Shown here: positions 1 to 11,219 of the stretch, in pieces
Position numbering within the stretch: the first letter of the stretch is position 1
How the letters are laid out: each line of letters starts with the position of its first letter
DNA from: Adineta steineri
Taxonomy: Eukaryota; Rotifera; Eurotatoria; Adinetida; Adinetidae
Assembly (NCBI GenBank): GCA_905250115.1
Contig: CAJNOI010000056.1
Span: 62,001-126,000, forward strand
DNA: 64,000 nt
Direction of reading: 5' to 3'
Notes under the pieces: model-generated
The model's database searches: none
What the model was told of the DNA's origin: nothing
What the model saw: the letters and a program-made list of their open reading frames with translations, nothing else
Made by a program: the position numbers and the translations under genes

Positions 1-65
1 TATTAAAATCACCACATATATTGGCATCAAATATCGATCGATCTCTCTCTTCAACAAGATCAAAA

Positions 66-1342
66 ATGAGTGTTATTGAAGAAGAAGAAATTTTAATGAA
101 AACTAATTATGTTGCACGAATCTTAAAGAATGAACCAGAATTATTACCGATAACTAAATCAAATTGGTACAAAGAAATTCATTGGTCTCAAGCAATATTT
201 CTCTGTATTGAGCCTTTCATCGCTCTTTATGGCATTAGTACAACATCCGTAGTTTGGCAGACTGTTGCCTTTGCTTTATTTTGGTATTCACTTACTGGAC
301 TTGGTATTACTGCTGGTTATCATCGTCTTCTTGCTCATCGTTCATACGAGGCATGTTTGGGTTTACGTTACGCACTAGTGACATTAGCTGCTGGTGCTTT
401 TCAAGGATCTGCTCTATGGTGGGCAAAACGACATCGTGCACATCATCGTTATACAGATACTGATCTTGACCCGTATAATGCTCACAAAAGTATTTTTCAT
501 GCTCATATCGGATGGTTATTATTCAAACCACGTCGAAATCTTCCACTAATTGATATTACGGATCTTGCTCATGATGAAAGTGTTCAATGGCAACACAAAA
601 ATTTTATTGCATTAGCAATGAGTATGACTTTCTTTGTACCTACACTCGTATGTGGACTTGGATGGAATGATTATCGTGGTGGTTTCTTTTTTGCTAGTGT
701 ACTTCGTCTTGTAATGCTTCATCATTCAACGTTCTGTGTTAATTCACTTGCACACTATTTAGGTGATATGCCTTTCGATGATAAACATACACCTCGAGAT
801 CATTTTATCACTGCACTTATCACTGGTGGTGAAGGTTATCACAATTTTCATCATGAATTTCCATCTGATTATCGTAATGCATTGAAATGGTTTCAATATG
901 ATCCGACGAAATGGGTCATTTGGATTGCTATGAAATGTGGCCTCGCTTCCAATCTCAAGAAATTTCCAGATAATGAAATTCAAAAAGGTCGCTATACTAT
1001 GACAGTCAAAGCATTAAATGAAGTGAGAGATAGTATTGCATGGCCCAAAGATCGAACACAATTACCCATTATTTCTTTTGAAGAATATCAACAAATGTCG
1101 AACGGAGATGACGGTCGTCAATTTGTCTTGATTGCTGGTTTTGTTCATGATGTTACCGATTTTATTGACTCTCATCCTGGTGGTCGAGCTCTACTCAAAA
1201 GTCAAGTAGGGAGGATGCTACTGTACCATTTCATGGTGGTGTACATGCTCATAATAATGCAGCACACAACTTACTCGCTATGATGCGAGTAGCTATATGT
1301 GAACAAGGTGGTGAAGTTGAATGTCTAAAGAAGCAATTGTGA
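66..1342 (+). CDS. Acyl-CoA delta-9 fatty acid desaturase with C-terminal cytochrome b5 domain (one frameshift)
   Basis: Integral ER-membrane di-iron desaturase that puts the first double bond into palmitoyl/stearoyl-CoA. Counted from the ATG at 66, the three histidine boxes are visible: HRLLAH (86-91), HRAHH (123-127) and HNFHH (259-263), with hydrophobic stretches between the first and third. A cytochrome b5 domain follows with the haem-binding HPGG at 370-373. This desaturase-b5 order is that of fungal Ole1; animal stearoyl-CoA desaturases use separate b5. The frame breaks at the GGG at 1209-1211: restoring one base continues the b5 domain, with the second haem histidine region HNNAAHNLL, to a TGA at 1340-1342, about 425 residues in all. 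Without correction the frame ends at 1283 with an unrelated tail. I chose the first ATG; translation is open to the window edge, so an upstream exon is possible. AATAAA lies at 1434-1439. The family is certain; the frameshift may be sequence error. Confidence 0.9.
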
Positions 1343-2007
1343 TATTTATTTTAACTTTCATATTTGTGTAACTATTCCTGAATGTTTCTATGTAATATTA
1401 ATCACAGACTTTCATAGTTCATTTTTTTTTTCAAATAAAGTCATATTATTTTTCAAATATATTCTTCGTGTTTTCTAATATATGTAGGAGACAGATATTT
1501 GAAAGAATAGGTATCAATATCATCTTCGTTAATATTTCGATTGACGATCAATCAAGTTTTTTCCTATATAAAATTACATTAATCAAAAAAAAAATTTATT
1601 TTCTCAATTGATAGGTAAAAATAATCTACACTGAAATCAAATAGTTATCTAGTTTTTCCTTGAGAGTATAATTATCAAAAGTTATTATATTTTTTCTTTT
1701 GATCTATCTCAATAATAATAACAAATGAATAATGACTAATATAGTATGGTCATCAATACTGTTAGCGTTTAACTGGAAAAACTAATAGAACAAGTTAGAC
1801 AAATATTGATATTGATGATACAATAACAATCCACACTCGCATCCACCCTTTGAACAATGAGTTATTAACCGCTAAAGAATGTTTATTTATTAAAAGTGTT
1901 AGTAGTCAATTGAGTTATAATATAATGACAAACTAAATAAAAAAAAAAAGTTACAATAACAAACCGGGATTATTATATATTATAGTTTATAGTTTTTATG
2001 ATGGGTT
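1343..2007. other. Intergenic, convergent 3' ends
   Basis: AT-rich sequence between two converging genes. It holds the polyadenylation signal of the desaturase (1434-1439) and several T/A runs. I see no coding potential or repeat structure. Confidence 0.6.
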
Positions 2008-5000
2008 TTAAACTGAAACTGAACACTCCATAAAACTAGGATTGAAGGATTGAAATGGAAACGTGTCTGGCATTCGATGTCGTTTATCGATCTTTTCCAT
2101 ACGTTCAGTTAATTGATGTTTGAATAAATAATAATTATCAAGATGAGATTTAACTTGTTCTTCAGTTATAATCGAAGGTAACTTGTCTTCATGATTATCA
2201 GTAGCTACCCGTGGAATGAGATGACTCCAATCTTCCATCAAGCCTGGCATTTTCATCGCAGTTAATACAGTTAAAACGAGCATTAGACTGTAATTTTGTA
2301 CAGATGGCAATAAAGATGGTAGATCTCGTCTTAATTTTGTACCAATAAAACTAGGATCAAAAAGATAATCACCAACATGTCCAACATGTTCATGAATTCC
2401 AGTACATGCACACATGAGCTGCGTAATTACATCAATTAAATGAGCACGACTGGGAATACCATCCAATCCCAATGGTTTGCATAATTCAGCAATAAATCGA
2501 CGTTCACAAGGTTCGATCATAAATGTGCGTTCTGACTTCATTGTACCTTTTTTCTCTTCTTCTTTCGATTCTTCTTTGCCATATTCAATTTCGAAGAAAC
2601 GTCTTACATAATCACGTACTATATTCCAAAAAGCAGGTAAATCTTCTGCAATAGGATAATGTTTGACCCATTCTTCAGACTGATTTTTATCAGACACTCC
2701 GTTTGTTTCATGAACTTTATTATTTTGATTATGTTCAGATTTTTCATTGTTCTCTCCAATTACATGATTGTTTACATTTTCTTTTTCATAATTATTTTGT
2801 TGATTTTTCTTCAGTTTCATATTATCAGGAATCCAATCAGGCATCGTACGAAATCGGTAATGAGCAATGACATAATCACAGAGTTTAACAAATTCATCGT
2901 ACTCGAATCCCCATATCCTATGACAGAGACCACCTGCATTTACTAGAGAAGTTGCAGCCGAATAATTGATAGTCACAGTACGATAAGTGAATGGTTTGAG
3001 AAAGATTCGTAATGGATGAGCTGCAGGAAGGAATTGTCGTGATACATTTGTTAATGTGTTCGATTCAATGAAGTGTGTAGTCAGTAGATGATCTCGTATC
3101 GTTACTTCAGCTAAAGCAGATGATCGCCACATATATTTAGCATAAGTCCAATCATTGTCAAGACCACATGAATGACTCATAGGCATGACTAATTCATCAC
3201 GATGAGAAAGATAAATACCAATTAAACGACGTTCACGATCGAAATAAGCTGCAGCACCATACCGATCAAATGGAGCTCGAACAGCAAATAATGATAGAGC
3301 AGTCATATCATTCACATAATGAGCAGATTTAAGTATTGAATGTGTAAGCGTTGCTGTATGTAATTCCATACTTTCCATACCAGGATCGAGTTTTCGAGTA
3401 TGATGACAGGCTAAACCAAAGAAAGCAAAACGACTCATGAGGTCATCACTATCGCCACACCATTGTGGATTGTTTGGTGATGGCATAGAAGGAAAATGTT
3501 TCCATCTCCATGCAATCATATCATCTATAGAATTAAATTGTAATTCATGATCTTCAAGTGGCCAGAACGCAGAATTCAAAATCTTGTTCACAAGTTTAGT
3601 GTGGCAATGCCAACGATTTTGATCATCTTCATCCCATGTTGCTACGTATCTTGCACAATCCACTCGTTTTAAATGAAGATCTTGTGTAGGTAAATTACAC
3701 GGTTCAGCTATATCAATGGCTCGAGGTGGTTTCGCATTCCAACCTTTTAATGCCAATTTTGATAATTCGATGATTAATCGAGTATAACCATCAAGACTTG
3801 AAAGATAATATTTCTCTGTTTTAACATCCAGATGTGTACGAGTGTATAATTCTCGAATAACGATGACAATTTCGGATTCTTCATCGTCAGGATGTCTACT
3901 TTTACCATCAGAGAGCGAATTTTCCACATACAACTTAGGCTTAACAAGGGAGTTAAGTGACATTAACTCAATGCCATTGACTTGCATTGAACGTTGAGAT
4001 TCTTGATTACGTGAGATCATAACAGGTGCAAATCTGGATGCGACAAATTTCATAACTAGTATAGATAAATCATGTCCAGGACAGTAACGAGGAGGTCGCA
4101 ATTCTTTATTCTTTCCTTCGATGTCACTCTCGACTCCATTCCATGTAATAATTTTACCCAATTCAATAGCCGAACGTCTAGGATTAAATTCATCTGGCGA
4201 TGTAAATTCGTTTGGATCACGATTCGCATCGGTAAGAGAACAATGAATGCGTGTATTGGCTGGTAAATCTGCTCCAGTATGAGTTTTCACATCGTTGGCT
4301 ATACGTGCATTGGAAAGAACACTAACCATTGGTAGAACTGTGTAAAGTCGAGCAGATTCTTTGATAAAATTTCGAGGATTCTCGTAGAATAGATCCACCA
4401 TTTTTTCTTGCTTATAAGCATCTTGTCCAGCTAAAATTTCATCTGATTGATCTGACCATAATCTATGAACGATGTCCGCAGTGAGTTTAGCTGGTGCGGG
4501 TGCTGCACCCAAACAAAAAGCCATAGTTACTAATCGTATTACTTCACTTTTGGACAATTTTCCTCCAGCTGCTTCAAAAGCTGCTTGTAATGCAGGTCCT
4601 TGTGCATGACGAGCAAATGCTGCTTGAAATTTTCCATAACTTTCATAACCTATATTTTCTTTATAATGGCCTGCAACTAAAAAGTTGAACCAATCAGGTA
4701 GAAATGTGAATGGATTTTTTACACAATCAAGATAAGCATCACGTTCATCACTTGTTAACGAACCACCCGTAGCCAAAAAGAAGAGCGTTTCACCTACAGC
4801 TAAATATATCATTTCCTTATTTGCTTCACTTTTTGGATGTCGTGGAACAATTCGAGTCAAATAACGATAAGTTGCTGTGTTTCTCTCGGAGCATGAATCG
4901 TGTAGATTCTTTAAAGTATGAGGAAATGCTGCCAACCATTGATGAATAATTTTACGGCTAAGTAAATGATGATCTGGCATAGGATGACTTGGATTCGGCA

Positions 5001-6111
5001 AGAAGATATGATTAGATTCGCAGTATTTAATTAATGAACTTGATACAGACCAACCAATTGTTTGAAAATCTTTCATAATAAGTGGATCACGGCTTTGTAG
5101 ATAAGCTTTTACGTATTTATAGTTAGCCACACCGACACCATCTCCAAATGGAAAGAAACCAGCTGTACTTTCTTCTCCTAAACTTTCTGCAAAATCATGT
5201 TGCATTGCACGAAAAAGAGCAAATGGATTCTCGCCGTTTGGAGCAAATAATATAAATGTACATATTTGTAGCCAGTACGACTTGACCTTCCATAACCAAT
5301 CACGATTTTCTATAGGTGTAATAATCGAATGCCAAAACGATTCAATTGTATGAGCTCGAACAGATGCTGGAGGCCATCGAGGAGAATTCTCTATAGCAGA
5401 TGTCTTCTTGCGATGAAAAATAAGACAATATACAATATATATTGCATAAAAACCCAAGACAATAAAACCCAAGAAGCCACCAATTAATCCTCTAATAAAT
5501 CGATAGAATGTGCGTAAATTATCTGGAAGAGAATCATCAAATCGAATAGTTCTCTTGAACAAGAGTCGATAATCAACAGCCGAAACGATTTTCTTTATCT
5601 TCAAGTTCTGAGGATTTCTCCAATTAATAGGTTGAGAAGCGGCAAATTGTTGAAAATAAGTTCTTGTAGCCAAAAAATAAATTGTTAAACCAACAGGCGA
5701 AAGAAAATAAGTTATTATAAGAATTATTGTAAACACAACATTCTCTTCAGTCCAAATATTATGACTAAGAACATTACCACCATCACCTGGTTTACCATTA
5801 TAGACACATGTAAATCTTGTATGAAAATCTTTTGCCATCCAAAAAGCGACCGCTAATTCAGCTACATGAAAATGACCCATATTGACCACACTCAACAATG
5901 CATCTTGATAGAAGTTTGGTGTGTTTCTCGTTCGATCGAAAAATAATTCATTGAATTTCATCAGACAATTCAATATGAATACGACTGCTGATGCAATGAC
6001 AAAATACTGAGTGAAACGATTTCTTGGTCTAAGTATAAGTGCTAACCAACTCAGAATAACCAAATTGTTCAATAAGTATGAATCATTGTTACTTGGCGAT
6101 AACCATGCCAT
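2008..6111 (-). CDS. Membrane-anchored CYP74-like P450 fused to lipoxygenase-like domain
   Basis: A single intronless 1367-residue frame. Residues 1-235 carry about five hydrophobic segments (near 15-27, 36-51, 73-93, 124-148, 208-232). Residues about 250-710 are a cytochrome P450: ExxR at E585-R588, and the haem-thiolate loop PPRYCPGHDL with C677. There is no I-helix AGxDTT, as in CYP74 enzymes that rearrange fatty-acid hydroperoxides. Residues about 740-1367 are lipoxygenase-like: WTYAK, THF..., LP..HPL, TIN and a hydrophobic C-terminal residue. Gap-free alignment to plant LOX puts Val1003 at the first iron histidine and His1008 at the second. The HEHVGHVGDY segment (1240-1249) replaces the usual HxxxN iron loop and is one residue longer. 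The protein therefore looks like a one-chain oxylipin enzyme whose LOX iron site is altered. Acceptor-like AG at 6120-6121 lies 8 nt before the ATG. Domain identity is strong; activity is inference. Confidence 0.85.
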   Translation of the reverse strand: MAWLSPSNNDSYLLNNLVILSWLALILRPRNRFTQYFVIASAVVFILNCLMKFNELFFDRTRNTPNFYQDALLSVVNMGHFHVAELAVAFWMAKDFHTRFTCVYNGKPGDGGNVLSHNIWTEENVVFTIILIITYFLSPVGLTIYFLATRTYFQQFAASQPINWRNPQNLKIKKIVSAVDYRLLFKRTIRFDDSLPDNLRTFYRFIRGLIGGFLGFIVLGFYAIYIVYCLIFHRKKTSAIENSPRWPPASVRAHTIESFWHSIITPIENRDWLWKVKSYWLQICTFILFAPNGENPFALFRAMQHDFAESLGEESTAGFFPFGDGVGVANYKYVKAYLQSRDPLIMKDFQTIGWSVSSSLIKYCESNHIFLPNPSHPMPDHHLLSRKIIHQWLAAFPHTLKNLHDSCSERNTATYRYLTRIVPRHPKSEANKEMIYLAVGETLFFLATGGSLTSDERDAYLDCVKNPFTFLPDWFNFLVAGHYKENIGYESYGKFQAAFARHAQGPALQAAFEAAGGKLSKSEVIRLVTMAFCLGAAPAPAKLTADIVHRLWSDQSDEILAGQDAYKQEKMVDLFYENPRNFIKESARLYTVLPMVSVLSNARIANDVKTHTGADLPANTRIHCSLTDANRDPNEFTSPDEFNPRRSAIELGKIITWNGVESDIEGKNKELRPPRYCPGHDLSILVMKFVASRFAPVMISRNQESQRSMQVNGIELMSLNSLVKPKLYVENSLSDGKSRHPDDEESEIVIVIRELYTRTHLDVKTEKYYLSSLDGYTRLIIELSKLALKGWNAKPPRAIDIAEPCNLPTQDLHLKRVDCARYVATWDEDDQNRWHCHTKLVNKILNSAFWPLEDHELQFNSIDDMIAWRWKHFPSMPSPNNPQWCGDSDDLMSRFAFFGLACHHTRKLDPGMESMELHTATLTHSILKSAHYVNDMTALSLFAVRAPFDRYGAAAYFDRERRLIGIYLSHRDELVMPMSHSCGLDNDWTYAKYMWRSSALAEVTIRDHLLTTHFIESNTLTNVSRQFLPAAHPLRIFLKPFTYRTVTINYSAATSLVNAGGLCHRIWGFEYDEFVKLCDYVIAHYRFRTMPDWIPDNMKLKKNQQNNYEKENVNNHVIGENNEKSEHNQNNKVHETNGVSDKNQSEEWVKHYPIAEDLPAFWNIVRDYVRRFFEIEYGKEESKEEEKKGTMKSERTFMIEPCERRFIAELCKPLGLDGIPSRAHLIDVITQLMCACTGIHEHVGHVGDYLFDPSFIGTKLRRDLPSLLPSVQNYSLMLVLTVLTAMKMPGLMEDWSHLIPRVATDNHEDKLPSIITEEQVKSHLDNYYLFKHQLTERMEKIDKRHRMPDTFPFQSFNPSFMECSVSV

Positions 6112-8655
6112 TGTTTTCTCTATAAATCAAGCAAAAAAGATATTCGATATGTAATAGTAAAGTTAAAGTTAAACTATTATTAATTTCAAAATCTAATACC
6201 TTTGATAGTAATAAAGAGATTTTACAAAATATAAAAGAAATCGTATGAACGAGAGAATATCGTGGAAGTTTTAAATAAAACAAATGTATTTCTATTGATA
6301 TCGATTATTTCAAAAAGAACTCACTTGTTTTCATAGATATAAATATTTTAGTCTAAAAGTTTTTTTTTAATTATCTCTTTAGATTTCATCATGAAATCGA
6401 TTTTTTATTAGAACTGATCTGAACTTATCCTGAAGCATTCTACTAACTCTAATTAGTCTCGATGATATGAATAAATGACGAGAGATACATAGCTGCGATG
6501 TTTGTCTTATTGTCAGAATGAAAAAAGAAAGATAATAAAACTATTATGACTATCTAATTTGATAAGAGAAGAAAAAAATATTTTATTAAATCGATGTATT
6601 TTCATCTTCTATTATAATAGTATCGTCAAAATGAATCTGACAGAATTATATTAGAAAAAAAAGATATTGAATGTTCTCACTGATTAAATCGATTTTTATT
6701 TAATCTACGAAATAAATTATCAATCGAAGAATTTGTACTTTGTGGATGTTGCATAAAATCTAATACGCAACATTAAAATAACGAAGCAAAATTGATCAAG
6801 AAAATTGTTAAGAATGGAAATATTATTCTTCCGACAATTCGTTTGTAAGAACAAAAATAAGAAAATATTCCAATTGACAATTCTCATTAATAAACAAATT
6901 TTAATATATAATACTCTTGCTTAAATCTTTTCGATTCGATATTTGAAAAGAAAAATTTTTGTACTTACCGTTTAATAATATGCACTAGCAATTGAAGTTG
7001 ATTGAGAACGAATAAATACACAATCGATAACTATAAATAAATACAAAAATATGAGAATATTATTCAGTACTGTACTATTTATTATATGTCCACTTAAATT
7101 ACAGTGATCATTGATGCATGGATCGACTCTCTCTTTTATCTTAATAGTAAAAACGCAATCGATTGGCAAAACAACGTATAAACAAGATGTTTTTGATAAT
7201 ACATCGAACTCATCTAAACCAATATAAAAGAAAAAGGCCATGTTTTTAACTTTTGTTTCTATTGTAATTAACATTGATCAATAATTTTTGTTTCTTTAGT
7301 ATAATAAAACAACAATCAACTTGTTAGATAAAAAATATGACAGGTAAAGCGTTTATTTGTCGTTTTCGTATTATACATCACCTGTCATTGAGATAATGAA
7401 GTTAAACAAAAATAAAGAAATTAGTCAACCATCTCATATTAACCAGATACACATACGTAAAAGAAAATATGACGAAATTCAGTTTGAAGCTAATTTCCAT
7501 TGATTGATCTATTGAGTTTGAGATTAAGAAAGAACATTCATTCTTAACTTACTTTATAAAAAATCTTATCAATCGATTTATTTTATAATTTCAAGATAGA
7601 ATCAAATAAATAATCGAATTAGAATAGAAAGAAGAAAAAGTAGATATTAATTAGATAATCAAAGAGCAGAAATATTTCTTACAAATCCACACAAATACAA
7701 AGAATCGTTAACAAAACGATTTATTCTCACGAAAAATATTAAGATTAATTCATACGTTTTAGTTTTATTTGTTATGTCATCATAACTATGTAATCATTTA
7801 CTATATTTTTCGACTTTCTCACGAATTAAATTCTTCACTATGATACATCAGAAGGTCGATCAGATTTTTAATAACGGAGATCATCTAATAAAAATATGTT
7901 TTAATCTTTAACTAAAAGATAAATTATGATATTTATTGATGAATATATTATAGAAATAAATTTCATTTTTATTAAAAATCAAAAGAGAAAGATTTCTATG
8001 AACAATAATTGAATAAATTAATGAAAATTTCAATTGGGAATTATTGAAAGTTTATTCTATTCTCTTAAACTAGTATAGATACGTTATTTTTATTATTTTC
8101 ATATAAAATTATCTAAAATTACTATTTAACAACATAAGTTACCAGTTAACATTATTCGAAAAATAGATCTTTAATAAATAGAACTATTGACTGGAGTTAT
8201 TCTTACTTTTCTTATCTAAAACTAATATAGTCTCATTTCTTTTTAAATAATTGAAGTATAATCATCGTACAGATACCCGCAACTAACTGATCATATCGAT
8301 AGCAATTGATCTACTTTTGTATACGTGAGGAAATAAAAAACATTTCGTTATGCAATGAACTGTCGTTGACTAATTGTTTTACAAGCGAATCTCCATGTGA
8401 CAAATTCATCGAGACAAATTGAATGGTTCTTTTATTCTTTTTCACTAGTATAAAAGAGAGTGAAAATGTATTTAGATTAAGTAGAATTGTATGTTGATAA
8501 TATTGATATAATAACTTCTCTATTGATATATCCATATTTTTTTTCTTTTCTCTCTTGTTCTCGTTAGTATATTCAACACTCTTTCTCTTTCTCTTTCTCT
8601 CTCTCTTCTATAGTCTTGTCTTATCATTTAGTGAATATGCATACACTCAATGACA
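6112..8655. other. Long intergenic region, no convincing gene
   Basis: About 2.5 kb of AT-rich DNA between divergent genes. A 100-codon minus-strand frame at 6972-7274 has no recognisable domain and looks fortuitous. A CT-rich microsatellite (CTTT/CTCT units) lies at about 8579-8612 just before the methyltransferase leader. No tRNA, repeat family or further coding exon was recognised. Confidence 0.5.
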
Positions 8656-8741
8656 GTAAGTTACTCGTCTAGTTGTAAAAGATAAGAGAATAAGATTTTG
8701 ATATGTATCATTAGAATTACAAATGTCGTTTTTTTTTTTAG
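8656..8741 (+). other. Probable 5'-UTR intron of the methyltransferase gene
   Basis: GTAAGT at 8656-8661 and a T10-AG acceptor ending at 8741 define an 86-bp intron. Joining the flanks does not extend the reading frame (an in-frame stop follows), so it would lie in the leader. The acceptor could instead serve a trans-spliced leader. Confidence 0.4.
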
Positions 8742-8783
8742 ATAAGAAGAGTTTAAGATAGTTCTATATTGATCAAGATTGTA

Positions 8784-9563
8784 ATGGGTAAACATTTACA
8801 TACAACTCTTGCGGATCGTTTCAAATATTTTACGAGTCCAATTCGACCACGTCCTGATGATATTGAAATCGTTCGTCAACAATTGTCATTATTAAATAAA
8901 CCTGCACGTGGAATTCTTCTTGGTGTAACAAAAGAACTTGTAGAATTGGCTAATGATGAAATAAAAATGATCGCTGTAGATCGATCAAAAGATATGATAG
9001 AACATCATTGGATTGGAAATAATTCAAATCGTATTGTAAAACTTGCTGATTGGCTTGAACTTGAATCAATTGCAACTAATATTAATTTTGTCATCGGTGA
9101 TGGAATATTCAATGTAATAGATCGAAAATGTCAACATCAGTTAATGGATTGTATACGAAATGTTCTTGCTGATGATGGATTATTAATTGTACGAGTACAA
9201 TGTAATCCAGTTGTTCGAGAAACTATCAAAGAAATATTTGAAAATACAACAAATAATTTTTGTGCATTTCTATCAAGATTAGTTAATTCAATATGTGATT
9301 CCAATTTTGAAGTTCGTGGAAGTGAAATTTTCAATAAATTCAAAGAATATGTTACTGATATTGATATCGCACGTTTTAGATGGACAAAAGAAGATATATC
9401 AATTATTGAAGCACATGAAAACTCTTCACATGTTATTACATTTCTTACTGAAGAAATGTTCACCAAATTATGTGATCAACATCAAATGAAAATTTTATCC
9501 AAATTCAATGGTTCATATCAACTTAGTGAACGTAATCCAACTTTTATTATTCGCAAAGATTAA
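8784..9563 (+). CDS. Class I SAM-dependent methyltransferase-like protein
   Basis: Intronless frame of 259 residues from the first ATG (8784). The Rossmann-type pattern of class I methyltransferases is visible: ARGILLGVTKELVELA in place of the glycine-rich motif I, then acidic strand-end MIAVDRS (motif II), FVIGDGIFNV (motif III) and VLADDGLLIVRV (post-motif hydrophobic strand). The middle and C-terminal part (FRWTKEDISII, FLTEEMF) is typical of the bacterial-like small-molecule methyltransferase group. Motif I lacks the usual GxGxG, so the SAM loop is atypical. No substrate can be named. No introns, although neighbours have many, hints at acquisition from bacteria, but this is inference. AATAAA at 9657-9662. 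Confidence 0.6.
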   Translation: MGKHLHTTLADRFKYFTSPIRPRPDDIEIVRQQLSLLNKPARGILLGVTKELVELANDEIKMIAVDRSKDMIEHHWIGNNSNRIVKLADWLELESIATNINFVIGDGIFNVIDRKCQHQLMDCIRNVLADDGLLIVRVQCNPVVRETIKEIFENTTNNFCAFLSRLVNSICDSNFEVRGSEIFNKFKEYVTDIDIARFRWTKEDISIIEAHENSSHVITFLTEEMFTKLCDQHQMKILSKFNGSYQLSERNPTFIIRKD

Positions 9564-10246
9564 TTTTTTGTGAAAAATTATAGATGATTGAAATATTCCA
9601 AATTACAATTAATTTTTTCATTTATCTTGTTCGATCTTCAAATTTATTCTATATCTAATAAAACAAATTTTATTTAAATCATCGATATTTCACTCTTCTC
9701 ATGTACATTTACTCAAACTATAAATGATTATATAATGCAATAGAAATTTCTTTTCCAATCTATCATAAAAACAAGAATTAATTCATTGACAATGATCGAT
9801 TCGTGTTACTTAAATCATCTTTATTAGTTAACAAGAATAATAATAAGAATAGATTTCTTTTGTTTATACGATCGATTTTATCTGAATATTGTTTTTCTTG
9901 TAGACAAGCATAAATACTAAACGTGATATTTAATTCAATAAACATTTCATATAATCTTCATAACGAAATTTTTTTTTCTTACTGTGACGATGTTTGTTCT
10001 CTTTTTCTTCTTCTTATTTTATCCATCGTATGATACTTTCATCCCATCTTATTTTGTCCTTGTTCTATTCTTTCGGCTAGGTGGATATATAAATGTATGC
10101 TTTGTATGAAAATGATGTGATTTCAAATAGGAAGATAATATCCTAACACTTCTCTTCTATAAGAAATTGTCTTAACGTTTGAAACTTGTGTATATGAAAT
10201 ATATATTTTTTAATTTTAGATAATTTAATCAATTCGATTTAATTCT
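9564..10246. other. Intergenic
   Basis: AT-rich 3' flank of the methyltransferase, up to the target-site duplication of the hAT element. Only the AATAAA signal at 9657-9662 was recognised. Confidence 0.5.
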
Positions 10247-10884
10247 CATCATGACAGAGATGGGATACTAAGTAAAATACTTGGTACTTTTTGTACTTTG
10301 TACTAGTAAATCTCAGTATAAGTAATAATTTTTTAGTACAAGTAAATGTACTTGTACTTAGAAATCGTAACTGTGTACTGGTACTGGGTACTTATTTACT
10401 TAAGTACAGTACATTTAGTATAAAATGTACTGAAACAGTTTCTTATTAGGTATTTATATGCTGACGTTACTGGCACGTTTATTTATACAATATTTTTTTC
10501 AATTACTCAAGATATTTTTCACCTTTTTTCAATTCATCTAGGTTTTGTAGTATAACTTACGTACATAAATTTTCTTTAATAATATATTTATCTCAAATCT
10601 TAGTAATGTTTGTTCTCTAATTGTGTTCATAAAATTTTATTTTATTTGAATGTGGTTTACAATAAGTGTGCAGATATTTTCTTTGACTTCTTCTTTTACA
10701 TACAGTGAGCAGTTTTAGATAAATGATAAAAAAATTTAATGAAAAGAAAAAGTCATCAACCAAATACTGTAACAACTTTTTCTTTAAAAAATATAAGATA
10801 AAAGCAAGCACAAAAAAAATAGATTAAAAATATGTGATAAATGAGAGAGCAGCTGTCGTAAAATTTGATGTAATATTAACTCAT

Positions 10885-11019
10885 AGTAAAGATTGATTTA
10901 CTCTTAGAAAAACCATATTTTTAAACAACTGCTCATTCATTCTTGTTCGTCGCGCCGTTTAAATTGAACCTACATTCGAAAATACTCTTTCGATCGGTAC
11001 AGACAAAGCTTGTACAGAG
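10885..11019 (-). pseudogene. hAT transposase C-terminal dimerisation domain remnant
   Basis: Minus-strand translation gives the hallmark of the hAT C-terminal domain: SVPIERVFSNVGSI, then an in-frame TAA at 10961-10959, then TARRTRMNEQLF and VFLRVN. The family consensus is (P/S)xERxFSxxGxI...RxRLxxxxxxxLxFLxxN. The stop and the absence of the catalytic DDE and zinc-finger portions show this is a relic. It supports the family assignment of the surrounding element. Confidence 0.75.
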
Positions 11020-11054
11020 AAAATTCGAAAAACAAGTTTTTTTAATAAATGGAA

Positions 11055-11219
11055 CCCTTTACGGCCGGCTACCAGAAAACAACAAGCAAAAAGTTATCTT
11101 TCTATAGATTCTTTGTTGTTTAGTTATAGGGATCAATTTTTCACTGCCGACTTTTTTAAAAATGCCGTACACCCCTGCGGCAAAAATGTTTCCATTTGGC
11201 AACATCCGGCCGGAAAGGG
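11055..11219. mobile_element. Small piggyBac-like MITE nested in the hAT element
   Basis: The ends CCCTTTACGGCCGGCT and, inverted, CCCTTTCCGGCCGGAT form near-perfect terminal repeats around 165 bp that is clearly more GC-rich than its surroundings. The right side is followed by TTAA (11220-11223), the piggyBac target site; the left neighbour is GGAA, so the duplication is not intact or not real. CCCTTT termini plus TTAA fit piggyBac-type miniature elements. It contains no gene. Confidence 0.5.

Noticed and set aside
6972..7274. 100-codon minus-strand frame.
   Set aside because: No domain, odd hydrophobic composition, and in a region without splice or start context like the real genes.
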